Shown one piece after another: positions 48,882 through 58,239 of a DNA stretch of 64,000 nucleotides; position 1 is the stretch's first letter, and each line of letters begins with the position of its first letter. The position numbers and the translations under genes were made by a program. The notes under the pieces are model-generated. The model saw nothing but the letters and a program-made list of their open reading frames with translations. It did not search any database and was not told the origin of the DNA. The stretch covers positions 1 through 64,000 of the forward strand of contig NZ_VNIK02000014.1 in NCBI RefSeq assembly GCF_007785775.2, in the 5' to 3' direction. Source of the DNA: Flagellimonas hadalis. GTDB taxonomy: Bacteria; Bacteroidota; Bacteroidia; Flavobacteriales; Flavobacteriaceae.

Positions 48882-50420
48882 TTAGGCTTGGTGCGTGGGC
48901 TTCAAAAGATCGTTCACGGTCTTCACAGGGTTGAAGGTCACCAACGGCACCTCAACGAAGATGGTGTTCCAGAATGCCATGCCGCCATTCCAAAGTCCAG
49001 GCAGTTCCAAGGCCTTGAGTTCTTTTCCTTCCATGGTCTTGCCCGTGATGAAACCTTGCTTCTCATCCACAAAATCCAAAAGGTCGTATTTTTCCCCTTT
49101 GTAATTTCGCACCCCGCACACGAGGTCCACAGGATTGAAATGGGTCGAGTTTTTGAGGATTCCTGCCTGTTCGGGGTCGTCGAGGTCTATTTGGGCAGAT
49201 TCTATGATCTGAAGCGATATGTTCCCTTGGGAGTCCTGTATCCAAAATGGACCACCGCCCGGTTCCCCTTCATTCTTTACCATACCACATATTCGAATGG
49301 GCCTGTTTATCCTGTCCTTCAGTACCGCTTGCTGCTCATCCACATCCAGTTCCTCATAATTGTTGGGCATGCGCACATTGAGGCTCTTCTCTAGAAAAAC
49401 CTTTATTTCGTCCGCTTTTTCCATGGGAACATTTCCCTTGTCCAACAGTTCCGCATATGCAAATGCCTTGTCCTGGACCTTTTTGAGTGCCCCGGCCAAC
49501 ATTTTTTTGCTGTTGGCCACCTCCTCCAAATTCTTGTCGATCACCACATTGTCGATGTTCTTGATGAAGATGATGTCCGCGTCCTGGTCGTTCAGGTTCT
49601 CGATGAGGGCGCCATGTCCCCCTGGTCTGAAGAGTATAGATCCGTCCCCATTTTTGAAGGGCCTGTTCTCCTTGTCCACCGCAATGGTATCCGTTGATGG
49701 TTTTTGATTGGAGTATGAAATTTCAAAATGGGTGTCCGTGCTTTTCGAGATTTTTGGGACCACTTTGGCCTCTTCCTCCTTGAACATTTCGTCATGCTGT
49801 TCCGAGACCGTAAAATGGAGATGGGCCTTTCCATCGGTTTTCGCATAAAGGGCCGCTTCCTTCAGGTGTTCCTCAAAAGGGGTGGCGCTACCGGATGCAT
49901 AGCTGTGGAAAGGCAAAAGTCCCTTGGGATAAAATCCGTAGTTGAGCCCTTCCTCCACCAGCATTTCCTTGGCAAAAAAATAGACCTCTTCATCCTTGTT
50001 GCCTGCATTTCCCTTTATCCTTTCCATGATCTTGTCATAGAAAGGAAACTTGCTCATTTGTACGGCAAAAACCTGCACGTCCTCGTCCTTTGCTCTATCA
50101 ATATAGTCCGAAAGGCTTTCCTTGGAAGGGTCGTAGGCCTCCAAAAAATTGAACATGGCCTTGAACATCCGGGATGCGGCACCCGAGGCCGGAACAAACT
50201 TCAAAAGGTCCAGATGGCCCCTATGGTCTTCAAAATACTGGATGAGTTCTTTTTGCTCCTTTTCAGAAAACCTCAAGATCCCATGGCCCACTACAGCAGC
50301 TTTTTTGAGTTGTACAAAGGGGATTCCTTCTGCAAAAGTTTGGATCTGACGGATGACCTTTTCTTTTGAAATTCCTTTGGAATCAAATTGTTCCAAGTCT
50401 TTCTGACTTAATGCTATCAT
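48882..50420 (-). CDS. DUF4301 family protein
   Basis: 512 residues, soluble. KFVPASGAASRMFKAM near residue 75 resembles the glycine-rich loop of nucleotidyltransferases. FRPGGHGALIENLNDQDADIIFIKNIDNV near 280 is reminiscent of the NDP-sugar pyrophosphorylase fold. It matches DUF4301, a Bacteroidota family whose reaction is not known to me. Its ATG overlaps the stop of the NadR-type kinase gene (ATGA), so they are translated together, and it ends the operon. Confidence 0.87.
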   Translation of the reverse strand: MIALSQKDLEQFDSKGISKEKVIRQIQTFAEGIPFVQLKKAAVVGHGILRFSEKEQKELIQYFEDHRGHLDLLKFVPASGAASRMFKAMFNFLEAYDPSKESLSDYIDRAKDEDVQVFAVQMSKFPFYDKIMERIKGNAGNKDEEVYFFAKEMLVEEGLNYGFYPKGLLPFHSYASGSATPFEEHLKEAALYAKTDGKAHLHFTVSEQHDEMFKEEEAKVVPKISKSTDTHFEISYSNQKPSTDTIAVDKENRPFKNGDGSILFRPGGHGALIENLNDQDADIIFIKNIDNVVIDKNLEEVANSKKMLAGALKKVQDKAFAYAELLDKGNVPMEKADEIKVFLEKSLNVRMPNNYEELDVDEQQAVLKDRINRPIRICGMVKNEGEPGGGPFWIQDSQGNISLQIIESAQIDLDDPEQAGILKNSTHFNPVDLVCGVRNYKGEKYDLLDFVDEKQGFITGKTMEGKELKALELPGLWNGGMAFWNTIFVEVPLVTFNPVKTVNDLLKPTHQA

Positions 50421-50980
50421 GTTCGGAGAAGTTTATCAATGTGTTCTATGGCCGTTGAAAGCCGAGTTGCTTTACCTCCTCTTAAGATAATAAAATTTCG
50501 GTCATATTTTTCCAATGCTTCCTTGAAATATAAAAACATTCGTTCGCGCTCGTCCGGTTTATCCCGAAGGTCGTCGGCCACCCAAGGGGTGTCAATGTAG
50601 GTCAACAAATAAAGGTCGTAGGTGTTCTTGAGCGCGTATTCTTCCAAAAGGGGGTCACAAGTTCCCGTGTAGTAGGTCTCGGAATAAACCTTGGTCTCCA
50701 AAAGGTCGGTATCACAGATCAGCACCCTGTTGGCAGACTTGGCCAATTGGTTTTCCAATCGCATCTGTCCATACGCAATCGGCAATAGGTCCTTGGGCTC
50801 ACAGGTCTTTTGTTCCCTGTCCCATTTTTCCTGAAGGTATTCCCGGGCATATTCGGGCACCCATTCGGTGCGGTAATGTTCGGCCAGTTGTTCGGCCAAT
50901 GTGGTCTTTCCTGTGGATTCGGGTCCAAAAAGGACTACTTTGATGAGGTTTGAGGGCTCTTGCCCAAGTGTTTCTTCCAT
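50417..50980 (-). CDS. NadR-type nicotinamide riboside kinase / AAA ATPase
   Basis: 187 residues. VVLFGPESTGKTTLAEQLAEHY is a P-loop, WVPEYAREYL and VLICDTDLLETKVYSE are diagnostic of the kinase domain of NadR. The adenylyltransferase and HTH parts of full NadR are absent. Phosphorylation of nicotinamide riboside to NMN would trap the substrate imported by the neighbouring PnuC. The ATG at 50980 overlaps the end of pnuC by 46 nt; no later Met precedes the P-loop. Confidence 0.87.
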   Translation of the reverse strand: MEETLGQEPSNLIKVVLFGPESTGKTTLAEQLAEHYRTEWVPEYAREYLQEKWDREQKTCEPKDLLPIAYGQMRLENQLAKSANRVLICDTDLLETKVYSETYYTGTCDPLLEEYALKNTYDLYLLTYIDTPWVADDLRDKPDERERMFLYFKEALEKYDRNFIILRGGKATRLSTAIEHIDKLLRT

Positions 50981-51576
50981 GTTAGATATCCCTGTATGGA
51001 CAATACGGTAAAGATGAGGTACTGCAATGAGAACATGCCCCATCCTCTATGAGCGTACAAAGGTACGGTTATTAAATCCCCTATGATCCATAGGGTCCAG
51101 CTTTCCAGTTTTTTATTGGCCATGTACCACATTGCCGTAAAAAAGATTCCCGAGGTGACGATATCCACGTAATTGCTCGTTTTTATCTCTGCCCCAAATG
51201 CGACATATACCCCATAGGTGACCAGCATAGTGAGGACAAAAAGGCCGAGGCCCACCCATTTTTCCTTGGTATTTGTCCTGGTAATGTGCACCACGGGGTC
51301 CCTGTTCTCCTTTCTTCGGGCCCAGTTCCACCAGCCATAAATGCTCATAATGGAGAAATAGAAGTTCAGCATCATATCTCCAAAAAGTCTGTCCACAAAA
51401 AAGATATAGGTGGTGATGGCCGTGCCCACCAAACCCGTGGGATACACCATGATGTCTTCTTTCTTGGCATAGACCACACTGGCAATCCCGAAGAAAAAAG
51501 CTGTGGCCTCCAGAATAATGAGTGAAAACTCCCTATCCTCATACGGCCCTAGGAAAAAATCAAAAATGGGGCTCAT
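50935..51576 (-). CDS. pnuC: PnuC family transporter (nicotinamide riboside)
   Basis: 213 residues with about seven membrane helices. SIYGWWNWARRK near residue 80 is the conserved PnuC W-x-x-W motif, and WTLWIIGDLITVPLY near 165 also fits. The family moves vitamins by facilitated diffusion; phosphorylation inside drives uptake. In Bacteroidota some members carry thiamine (PnuT), but there is no TPP riboswitch here and the next gene is a NadR-type kinase, so nicotinamide riboside is more likely. Confidence 0.88.
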   Translation of the reverse strand: MSPIFDFFLGPYEDREFSLIILEATAFFFGIASVVYAKKEDIMVYPTGLVGTAITTYIFFVDRLFGDMMLNFYFSIMSIYGWWNWARRKENRDPVVHITRTNTKEKWVGLGLFVLTMLVTYGVYVAFGAEIKTSNYVDIVTSGIFFTAMWYMANKKLESWTLWIIGDLITVPLYAHRGWGMFSLQYLIFTVLSIQGYLTWKKHLGKSPQTSSK

Positions 51577-51647
51577 AACCGCTTCTGTCGGATTTTACCA
51601 TTTTCAGGCGAACATTTTTCAGGCGCAAAACTACTAAAAAGAAATGG

Positions 51648-52289
51648 TCACCCGCCCATCATTTTGAGTGCATATACGCAGGTGAAGCCCTCAAATTCAA
51701 AAAACTCGACATCATACTGCGATTTTTTGCCCTTGTATAGGATTTCGGCCACTGTGCGTGAATCATCAAATGTAAAATCCATGACATTGATGTGCCTTAA
51801 AAAGCTAAGACCTTGCTGTGCATATATTTTATAGAGGGATTCCTTCGCCCCCCAAACTATGGTCAGTTTACGAATGATCGCCTCTGCATTGGCCAAGGTC
51901 TTGTACTCTTCAATGGGCGTGAACTTGTGGGCAATGTTCAGGATCTTGTCCCGCTGCATCTCTATGTCGATGCCCACCTCATCGGTCTCGCTTACGATGA
52001 TCCCCGTGAAATTGTGGGAATGGGTAATCGAAATGTAGCTTCCATCTTTGAGATGGGGCTTGCCAAAATCATCGTAGTAAAGGTCGCTGTCCTTGTATCC
52101 GGCCTCTGCCATAAGGTGCCTTATGCTCAGAAATGCCCTGCGGTGCGCCTCGGATTTCATGCCGTCCATCCGGTTCTGGCAATGCGAAGTGAGCTCCACA
52201 TTCCTAGATAGCTGGGACTCAGGTTCGGTGACCTTCCAGATATATACCTTGGTTGTGGGTGAAACTGTTATGGTTTTGTAAATGGGCAT
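51648..52289 (-). CDS. 4'-phosphopantetheinyl transferase superfamily protein
   Basis: 213 residues, Sfp-like double-domain size. GKPHLKDGSYISITHSH and VGIDIEMQRDKI supply the conserved His and the Mg-binding Asp-x-Glu pair, and VWGAKESLYKIY the W-x-x-K-E-x-x-x-K motif. It transfers the phosphopantetheine arm of CoA to acyl or peptidyl carrier proteins. The ATG at 52289 is used instead of a TTG two codons earlier. It is 71 nt before pnuC and may lead the same transcript. Confidence 0.9.
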   Translation of the reverse strand: MPIYKTITVSPTTKVYIWKVTEPESQLSRNVELTSHCQNRMDGMKSEAHRRAFLSIRHLMAEAGYKDSDLYYDDFGKPHLKDGSYISITHSHNFTGIIVSETDEVGIDIEMQRDKILNIAHKFTPIEEYKTLANAEAIIRKLTIVWGAKESLYKIYAQQGLSFLRHINVMDFTFDDSRTVAEILYKGKKSQYDVEFFEFEGFTCVYALKMMGG

Positions 52290-52311
52290 GACCAAAAGTT
52301 AAGCGAATTTG

Positions 52312-52319
52312 TATCTTTG
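52312..52319 (+). promoter_or_regulatory. -7 box TATCTTTG of ahcY
   Basis: Exact TAnnTTTG, 44 nt before the ahcY ATG at 52364. Confidence 0.6.
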
Positions 52320-52363
52320 TCGCACTAATAAAGCGAAGCTACAAAAGTAAATATACATAAAGT

Positions 52364-53680
52364 ATGAGCACAAAGACAATTCCGTACATACCCTATAAGG
52401 TAAAGGATATCTCCCTTGCAAGTTGGGGAAGAAAAGAGATTGAGCTTGCCGAAGCGGAAATGCCAGGACTTATGGCGTTACGTGAGGAATACGGGAACCA
52501 GCAGCCCTTGAAGGGTGCCCGAATAGCCGGTTGCCTGCACATGACCATCCAAACAGCAGTCCTCATTGAGACCTTGGTGGCCCTTGGCGCAGAAGTGACC
52601 TGGAGCTCCTGCAACATCTTCTCCACACAGGACCATGCCGCCGCCGCCATTGCCGCAGCAGGCGTTCCCGTGTATGCCTGGAAAGGAATGAACGCCCAGG
52701 AATTTGATTGGTGCATTGAGCAGACCCTTTTCTTTGGAGAGGACAGAAAACCCCTGAACATGATCTTGGACGATGGTGGTGACCTTACCAACATGGTCTT
52801 GGACAAATATCCCGAATTGGCCCCCGGCGTCAAAGGACTATCCGAGGAGACCACCACAGGCGTGCACCGTTTGTACGAACGAATGAAGAAGGGCACTTTG
52901 CCCATGCCCGCCATCAACGTGAACGACTCCGTGACCAAATCCAAGTTCGACAACAAATATGGTTGCCGTGAAAGTGCTGTGGATGCCATCCGCAGGGCCA
53001 CGGATACCATGCTCGCAGGAAAGCGCATAGTGGTTGCCGGTTATGGTGATGTGGGTAAAGGTACTGCAGCCTCCTTCCGAGGAGCGGGATCCATTGTGAC
53101 CGTTACCGAAATTGACCCCATCTGTGCCCTACAGGCCTGCATGGACGGCTATGAGGTGAAAAAATTGGAAACCGTGGTCGCCAATGCCGATATCGTAATT
53201 ACCACGACTGGAAACAAGGACATTATCCGCGAAGAGCACTTTAGGGCCATGAAGGATAAGGCCATTGTCTGCAACATTGGACATTTTGACAATGAGATCG
53301 ACATGGCTTGGTTGAACGGCGCCTATGGCGATACCAAGGATGAGATAAAACCACAGGTGGACAAATATACCATTGAGGGCAAGGACATCATTGTTTTGGC
53401 CGAGGGCCGATTGGTCAACTTGGGCTGTGCCACAGGGCACCCCAGTTTTGTGATGAGCAACTCGTTCACCAACCAGACCTTGGCACAGATAGAGCTTTGG
53501 AACCACAGCGACAAGTACGAAAACGAAGTGTACATGCTTCCAAAGCACTTGGACGAAAAGGTGGCCAAACTGCATTTGGCCCGTTTGGGTGCCGAGCTTA
53601 CCGAACTCAAGGAAGATCAGGCCGAATACATCGGCGTGACCGTTGATGGACCTTTCAAACCGGATTATTATAGATATTAA
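52364..53680 (+). CDS. ahcY: Adenosylhomocysteinase
   Basis: 438 residues, bacterial size. It splits S-adenosylhomocysteine to adenosine and homocysteine, recycling the product of methyl transfer. [30 protein letters not shown] near 80, [12 protein letters not shown] (NAD site, near 225) and the C-terminal FKPDYYRY with the NAD-binding Lys/Tyr are all present. The leader of about 40 nt shows no riboswitch I can recognise. Strong expression is plausible from the good promoter and a strong terminator. Confidence 0.97.
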   Translation: MSTKTIPYIPYKVKDISLASWGRKEIELAEAEMPGLMALREEYGNQQPLKGARIAGCLHMTIQTAVLIETLVALGAEVTWSSCNIFSTQDHAAAAIAAAGVPVYAWKGMNAQEFDWCIEQTLFFGEDRKPLNMILDDGGDLTNMVLDKYPELAPGVKGLSEETTTGVHRLYERMKKGTLPMPAINVNDSVTKSKFDNKYGCRESAVDAIRRATDTMLAGKRIVVAGYGDVGKGTAASFRGAGSIVTVTEIDPICALQACMDGYEVKKLETVVANADIVITTTGNKDIIREEHFRAMKDKAIVCNIGHFDNEIDMAWLNGAYGDTKDEIKPQVDKYTIEGKDIIVLAEGRLVNLGCATGHPSFVMSNSFTNQTLAQIELWNHSDKYENEVYMLPKHLDEKVAKLHLARLGAELTELKEDQAEYIGVTVDGPFKPDYYRY

Positions 53681-53700
53681 TCTTCTGGAACAAACCATAA

Positions 53701-53734
53701 AAAAAGGCCCTGATTTCAATCAGGGCCTTTTTTT
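53701..53734. terminator. Bidirectional terminator, ahcY / M61 peptidase
   Basis: An 11-bp stem around AAAGGCCCTGA / TCAGGGCCTTT with A and T runs on both sides between two convergent genes. Confidence 0.92.
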
Positions 53735-53748
53735 ATTGCAAAATCTAC

Positions 53749-55644
53749 CTAGCCTTTTAGCCAAGCCTTTCGCAATTCCTTTTGGGCTACGGTGGCCTCT
53801 GGTTTTTCCACTAGGGTATTGGCTTTGGTGTATGTGGGCGTGGTAGTGGTATCAATGAGGACCTCCTCATCTCCCCGTAATAACGCTACCTGAATGGCTT
53901 TGCCAGGGTTCCATGCATACACCTCTGCTAAAATTTGATTGGCGTTGGCCAAGGTGACTTCTGTTCCGTTAATGGATTTTATAAAATCATTGGGTTTAAC
54001 CCCATTATCGTTCCAAAAACTGTTATTTGCCACAAGATCATTGAACTTGATTCCTCCCCTCTCCGGGTCGGCGGATAAGATTAGTTCGCCGGCATTCTGG
54101 ATGTAATTGGTCTCCACTTCAGCTTCTGTGAAATAAAGTCCTACCTTATCCAGTATTTGGTCATAATCTATAGGTGTATTTCCAACTACATGGGTATTTA
54201 AAAATTCTCCAACAGCGGGATAGGTCATAGCCGTAATTTCAGCAATAAGGGCATCATCTTCAAAAGGTTTGTCCTTACCATATTTTACGGACAACTCTCC
54301 CAACAACGAACGCAGGCTACGTTGGCCATCACTGTTTTCCCTCATTAAAATATCGAGGCACATACCTATCAACGCTCCTTTCATATACACGTTTGCATAG
54401 TTGTTCTTATAAGGGTCCTCCAAGATATTCTCACTCATTTGGGTAAAACTCATGGCATCATCGTAATTAGACCTTGAGGTATTTATCTTTTGAGTTGTTC
54501 TAGCGTAGTACTCCGCTGGGTCGATCAAACCTTCATAAACTTGAAAATGCTGTGCAAAATATTCGGTGACCCCTTCATAAAGCCAAAGGTGTTTGCTGAA
54601 CGTTGGATTGTTGTAATCAAAATAATGTACATCTTCGGAATGTACTGAAAGCGGAGTAACAATATGAAAGAATTCATGCGCAACCACATCGATCATAGAC
54701 TCTTTCAACGCTTCTGCATCCATTTGTTCCGGCAAGACCACCACAGTGGATGTATGGTGTTCCAAAGCTCCAAAACCTTTTGGGGAATCTGGTTTTTTGG
54801 TGTCGGACAAATAAAGTAGGATGTCATATCGGGGTGTACTGTTCAAATCTCCCAGATACCTTTTTTGGGCCTGCATCATCTCCGCCATGGTTTCTTTGAT
54901 CTCAGCAGCCTTGTGCACTCCATTGGGTGAAAAAACACTCAACACAATCTTGATGTTTCCGACCATGAACTCTTCAACCTCAGTCTCCCCATACATCATG
55001 GGATTATCCGTTACCTCAAAATATCGATTGGCAAGGAACACTGAATTCTTAATGGCACCATCCGCACTCAATGTGGATTGTATTTCTGTAAGGGGAGAGG
55101 TATACTTGAATTTTGTAGGGGATTTGATGTCAATTTGGTAAGCATTCCGTTTTAGGGAATCAAAATAACCCACAAATCCGTGCAGGTTCAGCATCACCTG
55201 CTTAGGCTCTATATTGGTCCCTGAAGGCGAAAAGGGAACTTCCTCGCCAATTCCTCCATTCACTTCCTGATCAAAGGTATCGTTTACCGCATACGTTATT
55301 TTATCCAAATTCTTGGCGTTGACAAACATCCAAGTGTTGGTGTCAACCTGAGTGGCCTGAATCGCATTTCCTTGATAATCAATAGCTGAAACATTCTCTA
55401 TATACTTGCCAAAATCAGATACGGCATAAGTTCCTTGGACCACTCTTGGCAATCTGTAAGTAACCGTATCCTGGACAAACCTCCCTGGGTCTATGACCAC
55501 ACTCACTTTGTCATCTTGAATATTGACCAAATCCAATTGTGCCCTTATAGGATTATCGGAAGCTAAATCATTGACTTGATTTTTGACACCGCAAGAAAAA
55601 ACTGTTGCGAGCACCAATGCATATAAGGTTACTTTTTTTATCAT
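53749..55644 (-). CDS. M61 family (glycyl aminopeptidase-like) lipoprotein metallopeptidase
   Basis: 631 residues. It has a lipoprotein signal (ATVFSC, Cys 18), an N-terminal M61 beta domain, and the thermolysin-like catalytic part with HEFFH (VVAHEFFHIVTPLSVHSEDV near residue 325) and the downstream LWLYEGVTEYFAQ Glu. A PDZ domain covers about 510-600. The family cleaves peptides with Gly/Ala preference at the cell surface or in the periplasm. It is a single gene; the 333 bp upstream are partly occupied by a 45-residue ORF and its terminator. Confidence 0.92.
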   Translation of the reverse strand: MIKKVTLYALVLATVFSCGVKNQVNDLASDNPIRAQLDLVNIQDDKVSVVIDPGRFVQDTVTYRLPRVVQGTYAVSDFGKYIENVSAIDYQGNAIQATQVDTNTWMFVNAKNLDKITYAVNDTFDQEVNGGIGEEVPFSPSGTNIEPKQVMLNLHGFVGYFDSLKRNAYQIDIKSPTKFKYTSPLTEIQSTLSADGAIKNSVFLANRYFEVTDNPMMYGETEVEEFMVGNIKIVLSVFSPNGVHKAAEIKETMAEMMQAQKRYLGDLNSTPRYDILLYLSDTKKPDSPKGFGALEHHTSTVVVLPEQMDAEALKESMIDVVAHEFFHIVTPLSVHSEDVHYFDYNNPTFSKHLWLYEGVTEYFAQHFQVYEGLIDPAEYYARTTQKINTSRSNYDDAMSFTQMSENILEDPYKNNYANVYMKGALIGMCLDILMRENSDGQRSLRSLLGELSVKYGKDKPFEDDALIAEITAMTYPAVGEFLNTHVVGNTPIDYDQILDKVGLYFTEAEVETNYIQNAGELILSADPERGGIKFNDLVANNSFWNDNGVKPNDFIKSINGTEVTLANANQILAEVYAWNPGKAIQVALLRGDEEVLIDTTTTPTYTKANTLVEKPEATVAQKELRKAWLKG

Positions 55645-55797
55645 GATTTACCGAATGTTTTTTGATATTGCCGACTAATATATGATTAAAATATTTTCAA
55701 CAACAATAGGATACTGAAATAGTTGATTTGTTACATATAAAGACATTTTTTACTGGGCAAAGACTACCAGTTCTATACTATTCTGAAGGTTTGTGGC

Positions 55798-55828
55798 AAA
55801 AAAAGCCATGGAAAGAACCATGGCCTTT
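55798..55828 (-). terminator. Terminator oriented on the minus strand
   Basis: GCCATGG-TTCTTT-CCATGGC followed by seven T on the minus strand. It lies immediately behind a 45-residue ORF; neither flanking large gene reads into it in this direction. Confidence 0.75.
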
Positions 55829-55965
55829 TAAGTGATCCACTGTAATTCATCTGCCAAAAGATCTTTTTGGAACGATTCCGTATTGAATCCCTCATTCATA
55901 ACTTTTCCGATCATAGTGCTGAAAAAGTTCCTTTCGATTCTATATTGATCATTACCTTTACCCAT
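55828..55965 (-). CDS. Possible 45-residue protein
   Basis: An intact ATG-to-TAA frame of 45 residues, with a mixed, protein-like composition (start MGKGNDQYRIERNFFSTM, end LADELQWIT) and no membrane segment. The TAA touches a minus-strand intrinsic terminator, which no neighbouring gene accounts for. No exact -7 box is found upstream, where the sequence already overlaps the 5' part of the divergent aldolase gene. It could be a small gene or the end of a decayed larger one. Confidence 0.4.
   Translation of the reverse strand: MGKGNDQYRIERNFFSTMIGKVMNEGFNTESFQKDLLADELQWIT
55953..55960 (+). promoter_or_regulatory. -7 box variant TACCTTTA
   Basis: TAnnTTTG with A at the last base, 17 nt before the ATG at 55978. 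Confidence 0.4.
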
Positions 55966-55977
55966 AAAGCATAAGGC

Positions 55978-57090
55978 ATGGAAAACAACTGGTACCCCAT
56001 TCAGAATTTGGAAACTGTGGACTCCCCCTCCGTGGTGCTCTATCTGGACCACTTAGCCTACAACATACAAAAGATGATCTCTTTGGCGGATGGGGACACC
56101 AAAAGGTTGATGCCCCATATCAAGACCAACAAAATGCCCAAAGTGATGCAATTTTTAGTGGAGTCGGGCATTACCAGTTTCAAGGCCTCGACCATAGCCG
56201 AAGCGGAAATGGCCGCCGAGGCCGGTGCGACATCCATTCTGATCGCACATCAATTGGTGGGACCCAAAGTGGATAGGTTCATCCAATTGGTCCAGAACTT
56301 TCCCGATACGCAATTTTCGACCTTGATCGACAATATTGACAGTGCCGAATTGTTGAACCAAAAAGCCTTGGAACAGGAACTCATCGTCAATATCCATATC
56401 GACATCAACAATGGTATGGACCGTTCCGGAATCAAGATCAGGACGGAACTGGATGTATTGCTGGATTATTTGAAAATTTGCAAAAATCTATCGTTCAGGG
56501 GTTTACATGCCTACGATGGCCATTTGAGGGACAGTGATTTTTCGGTCCGGAAGGAAAAGATAGAATCGGGTGTCAGGGATGTGCAAACCTACTTTGAGAC
56601 CCTCCGAATAGATTATCCACAAGCCCAGCTCGTCTGTGGGGGAACACCTTCTTTCACCTCACATGTATTGCAGGAAAACAGGATCACCAGTCCGGGTACC
56701 TGCGTGCTCTGGGATTGGGGGTATGGCGAAAAATTGACGGAACAGGAGTTTAAATATGCTGCCCTTTTAGTGACACGAATCATATCCAAACCCACCGAGG
56801 GCATCATTACCGTGGACATGGGCCATAAATCCGTGGCTTCCGAAAACCCTGTTGACAAACGCATAAAATTCCTGAACCTTGACTCCTATGAACTGGTTTC
56901 ACAAAGTGAAGAACACGGGGTGATCAAGGTTCAGGACTGGGACAAATGGAAGGTCGGGGACGTGCTCTACGGTGTTCCCTACCACATTTGCCCCACCATC
57001 AATCTTCATGATGAAGTATCGGTGATCCAAAACGGAAGGAAATTCGATACTTGGGAAATCACGGCCCGAAAACGGAAACTTCGTTTTTAG
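55978..57090 (+). CDS. D-threonine aldolase-like PLP enzyme
   Basis: 370 residues, fold-type III (alanine racemase-like) PLP enzyme. RLMPHIKTNKMPKV near residue 45 holds the PLP lysine. CGGTPSFTSH and the C-terminal YHICPTINL give the phosphate-binding and metal (His-x-Cys) sites of metal-activated D-threonine aldolases. It likely splits a D-beta-hydroxy amino acid into glycine and an aldehyde; the natural substrate is unknown. The phytase gene ends 3 nt away in the opposite direction. Confidence 0.88.
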   Translation: MENNWYPIQNLETVDSPSVVLYLDHLAYNIQKMISLADGDTKRLMPHIKTNKMPKVMQFLVESGITSFKASTIAEAEMAAEAGATSILIAHQLVGPKVDRFIQLVQNFPDTQFSTLIDNIDSAELLNQKALEQELIVNIHIDINNGMDRSGIKIRTELDVLLDYLKICKNLSFRGLHAYDGHLRDSDFSVRKEKIESGVRDVQTYFETLRIDYPQAQLVCGGTPSFTSHVLQENRITSPGTCVLWDWGYGEKLTEQEFKYAALLVTRIISKPTEGIITVDMGHKSVASENPVDKRIKFLNLDSYELVSQSEEHGVIKVQDWDKWKVGDVLYGVPYHICPTINLHDEVSVIQNGRKFDTWEITARKRKLRF

Positions 57091-57093
57091 GCG

Positions 57094-58116
57094 TCAATCC
57101 AAATCCAACACCTTTCCCAAATCATAAAAATAAAAGTCCTTTGCGTCGTTCATAGCGGCAAAGAGACCGTTCGGGAAGGTATCGTTCAAAGGCACCGTGA
57201 CTACATCGCAACCATCGGTCTCGGTCGTGGATAGGTTCACCGCTTTGATAAAGCTGTTGTCCTTTCGGGAAAAAATGTTGAATTGCCCCCTTTGCTGATC
57301 GGAAACAATGATATAGCCCTCCCCATCCGGATATTTGGCGATGGCGATCCCTTCAATGTCCTCCAAAAACAACTCGCCGCCAAAACAGGCCAGTTCTTCG
57401 TTGCCCATGTCGGGTTCCGCATAATACTTTTTCACACATTCCCCTTCGTCGGAATAGTACACAAAGCCAAGCTCGTTGTCCACGGCAATGGCCTCGATTT
57501 CCTTTCCTCCGGTAAAGCTTCCGAATTTCCGCACCAAACGGGTAGAAACCCCTGTGCTGTCGGATTCCAATTTATATTGGTAGAGGTAAGACCCGCTGGG
57601 ACCAATCTTTCGGCCCACTATGGCATAGATTGATGAATCTTTGGGCGATTTGTACAGGCTGATTCCCATGGCCAGACGCTGTTCCATATCCGCTTCATCT
57701 TCAAAAACAGGGAAACCGCCACCGTCCAGTGGTTTCATATCAGGAACGGAGAACAATCGGATCTGCTGTTTCTCGCGTTCCGTGAAAGCAATCACATCCA
57801 CCGCAACGGAATCGTTCAACTGGAAGCCATATTCCACATCCACATTGTTGGGCCGTTGGATACCCGTTATTGATTTTTCCCTGATGATCTTTCCGTTCAG
57901 GTCGTAGGCATAGACCCCACCGTTGGTTTCCTTATCTGTTCCGAAAATGATACTCTTTGAGGCATCTTCGGGATGGATCCAAATGGCAGGGTCATCGGTA
58001 TCGTTGAGTGTTTTTTCGGTAATGATGTCCGGGGCGATGGCCGGCAGCTTGCTTCCCTGCTGCTTACAGGAAACCATGGCCAATAGCATACAAAATGGGA
58101 TATATCTTTTGATCAT
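57094..58116 (-). CDS. Beta-propeller phytase lipoprotein
   Basis: 340 residues. It has a lipoprotein signal (AMVSCK, Cys 17) and a beta-propeller phytase domain: DTDDPAIWIHPEDASKS near 40, FGTDKETNGGVYAYDL, NNVDVEYGF, and the calcium/phosphate-site segments YYSDEGECVKKYYAEP and ELFLEDIEGIAIAKY. It releases phosphate from phytate (inositol hexaphosphate) outside the inner membrane. It follows a TonB-dependent receptor by 123 nt on the same strand, with a 12-bp stem-loop between, so the two form a phytate or phosphate-ester uptake unit. Confidence 0.9.
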   Translation of the reverse strand: MIKRYIPFCMLLAMVSCKQQGSKLPAIAPDIITEKTLNDTDDPAIWIHPEDASKSIIFGTDKETNGGVYAYDLNGKIIREKSITGIQRPNNVDVEYGFQLNDSVAVDVIAFTEREKQQIRLFSVPDMKPLDGGGFPVFEDEADMEQRLAMGISLYKSPKDSSIYAIVGRKIGPSGSYLYQYKLESDSTGVSTRLVRKFGSFTGGKEIEAIAVDNELGFVYYSDEGECVKKYYAEPDMGNEELACFGGELFLEDIEGIAIAKYPDGEGYIIVSDQQRGQFNIFSRKDNSFIKAVNLSTTETDGCDVVTVPLNDTFPNGLFAAMNDAKDFYFYDLGKVLDLD

Positions 58117-58147
58117 AATGAATTCATTTGCTTTTTGTCAGCTCGAT

Positions 58148-58194
58148 CAGCATCAGGAACTTTTTGGTTTTACCCTTGTGAATTCCTGACGCTG
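58148..58194 (-). repeat. Intercistronic stem-loop between TonB receptor and phytase
   Basis: Arms 58148-58159 and 58183-58194 pair over 12 bp (one G-T) around a 23-nt loop. There is no T run behind it, so mRNA processing or stabilisation is more likely than full termination. Confidence 0.5.
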
Positions 58195-58239
58195 CCCGAT
58201 GTGACTTTGTTTGTTTTTTAATTTTAGGCGTGCGCCTTC

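Noticed and set aside
50935..51576. PnuC as a thiamine transporter (PnuT) of the TPP regulon
   Set aside because: No TPP aptamer lies upstream of it or the PPTase gene, and a NadR-type kinase follows, so nicotinamide riboside is favoured.
55828..56052. 74-residue version of the small minus-strand frame
   Set aside because: The upstream half overlaps the coding start of the aldolase gene and begins with a non-ATG codon; only the 45-residue ATG version is kept, with low confidence.
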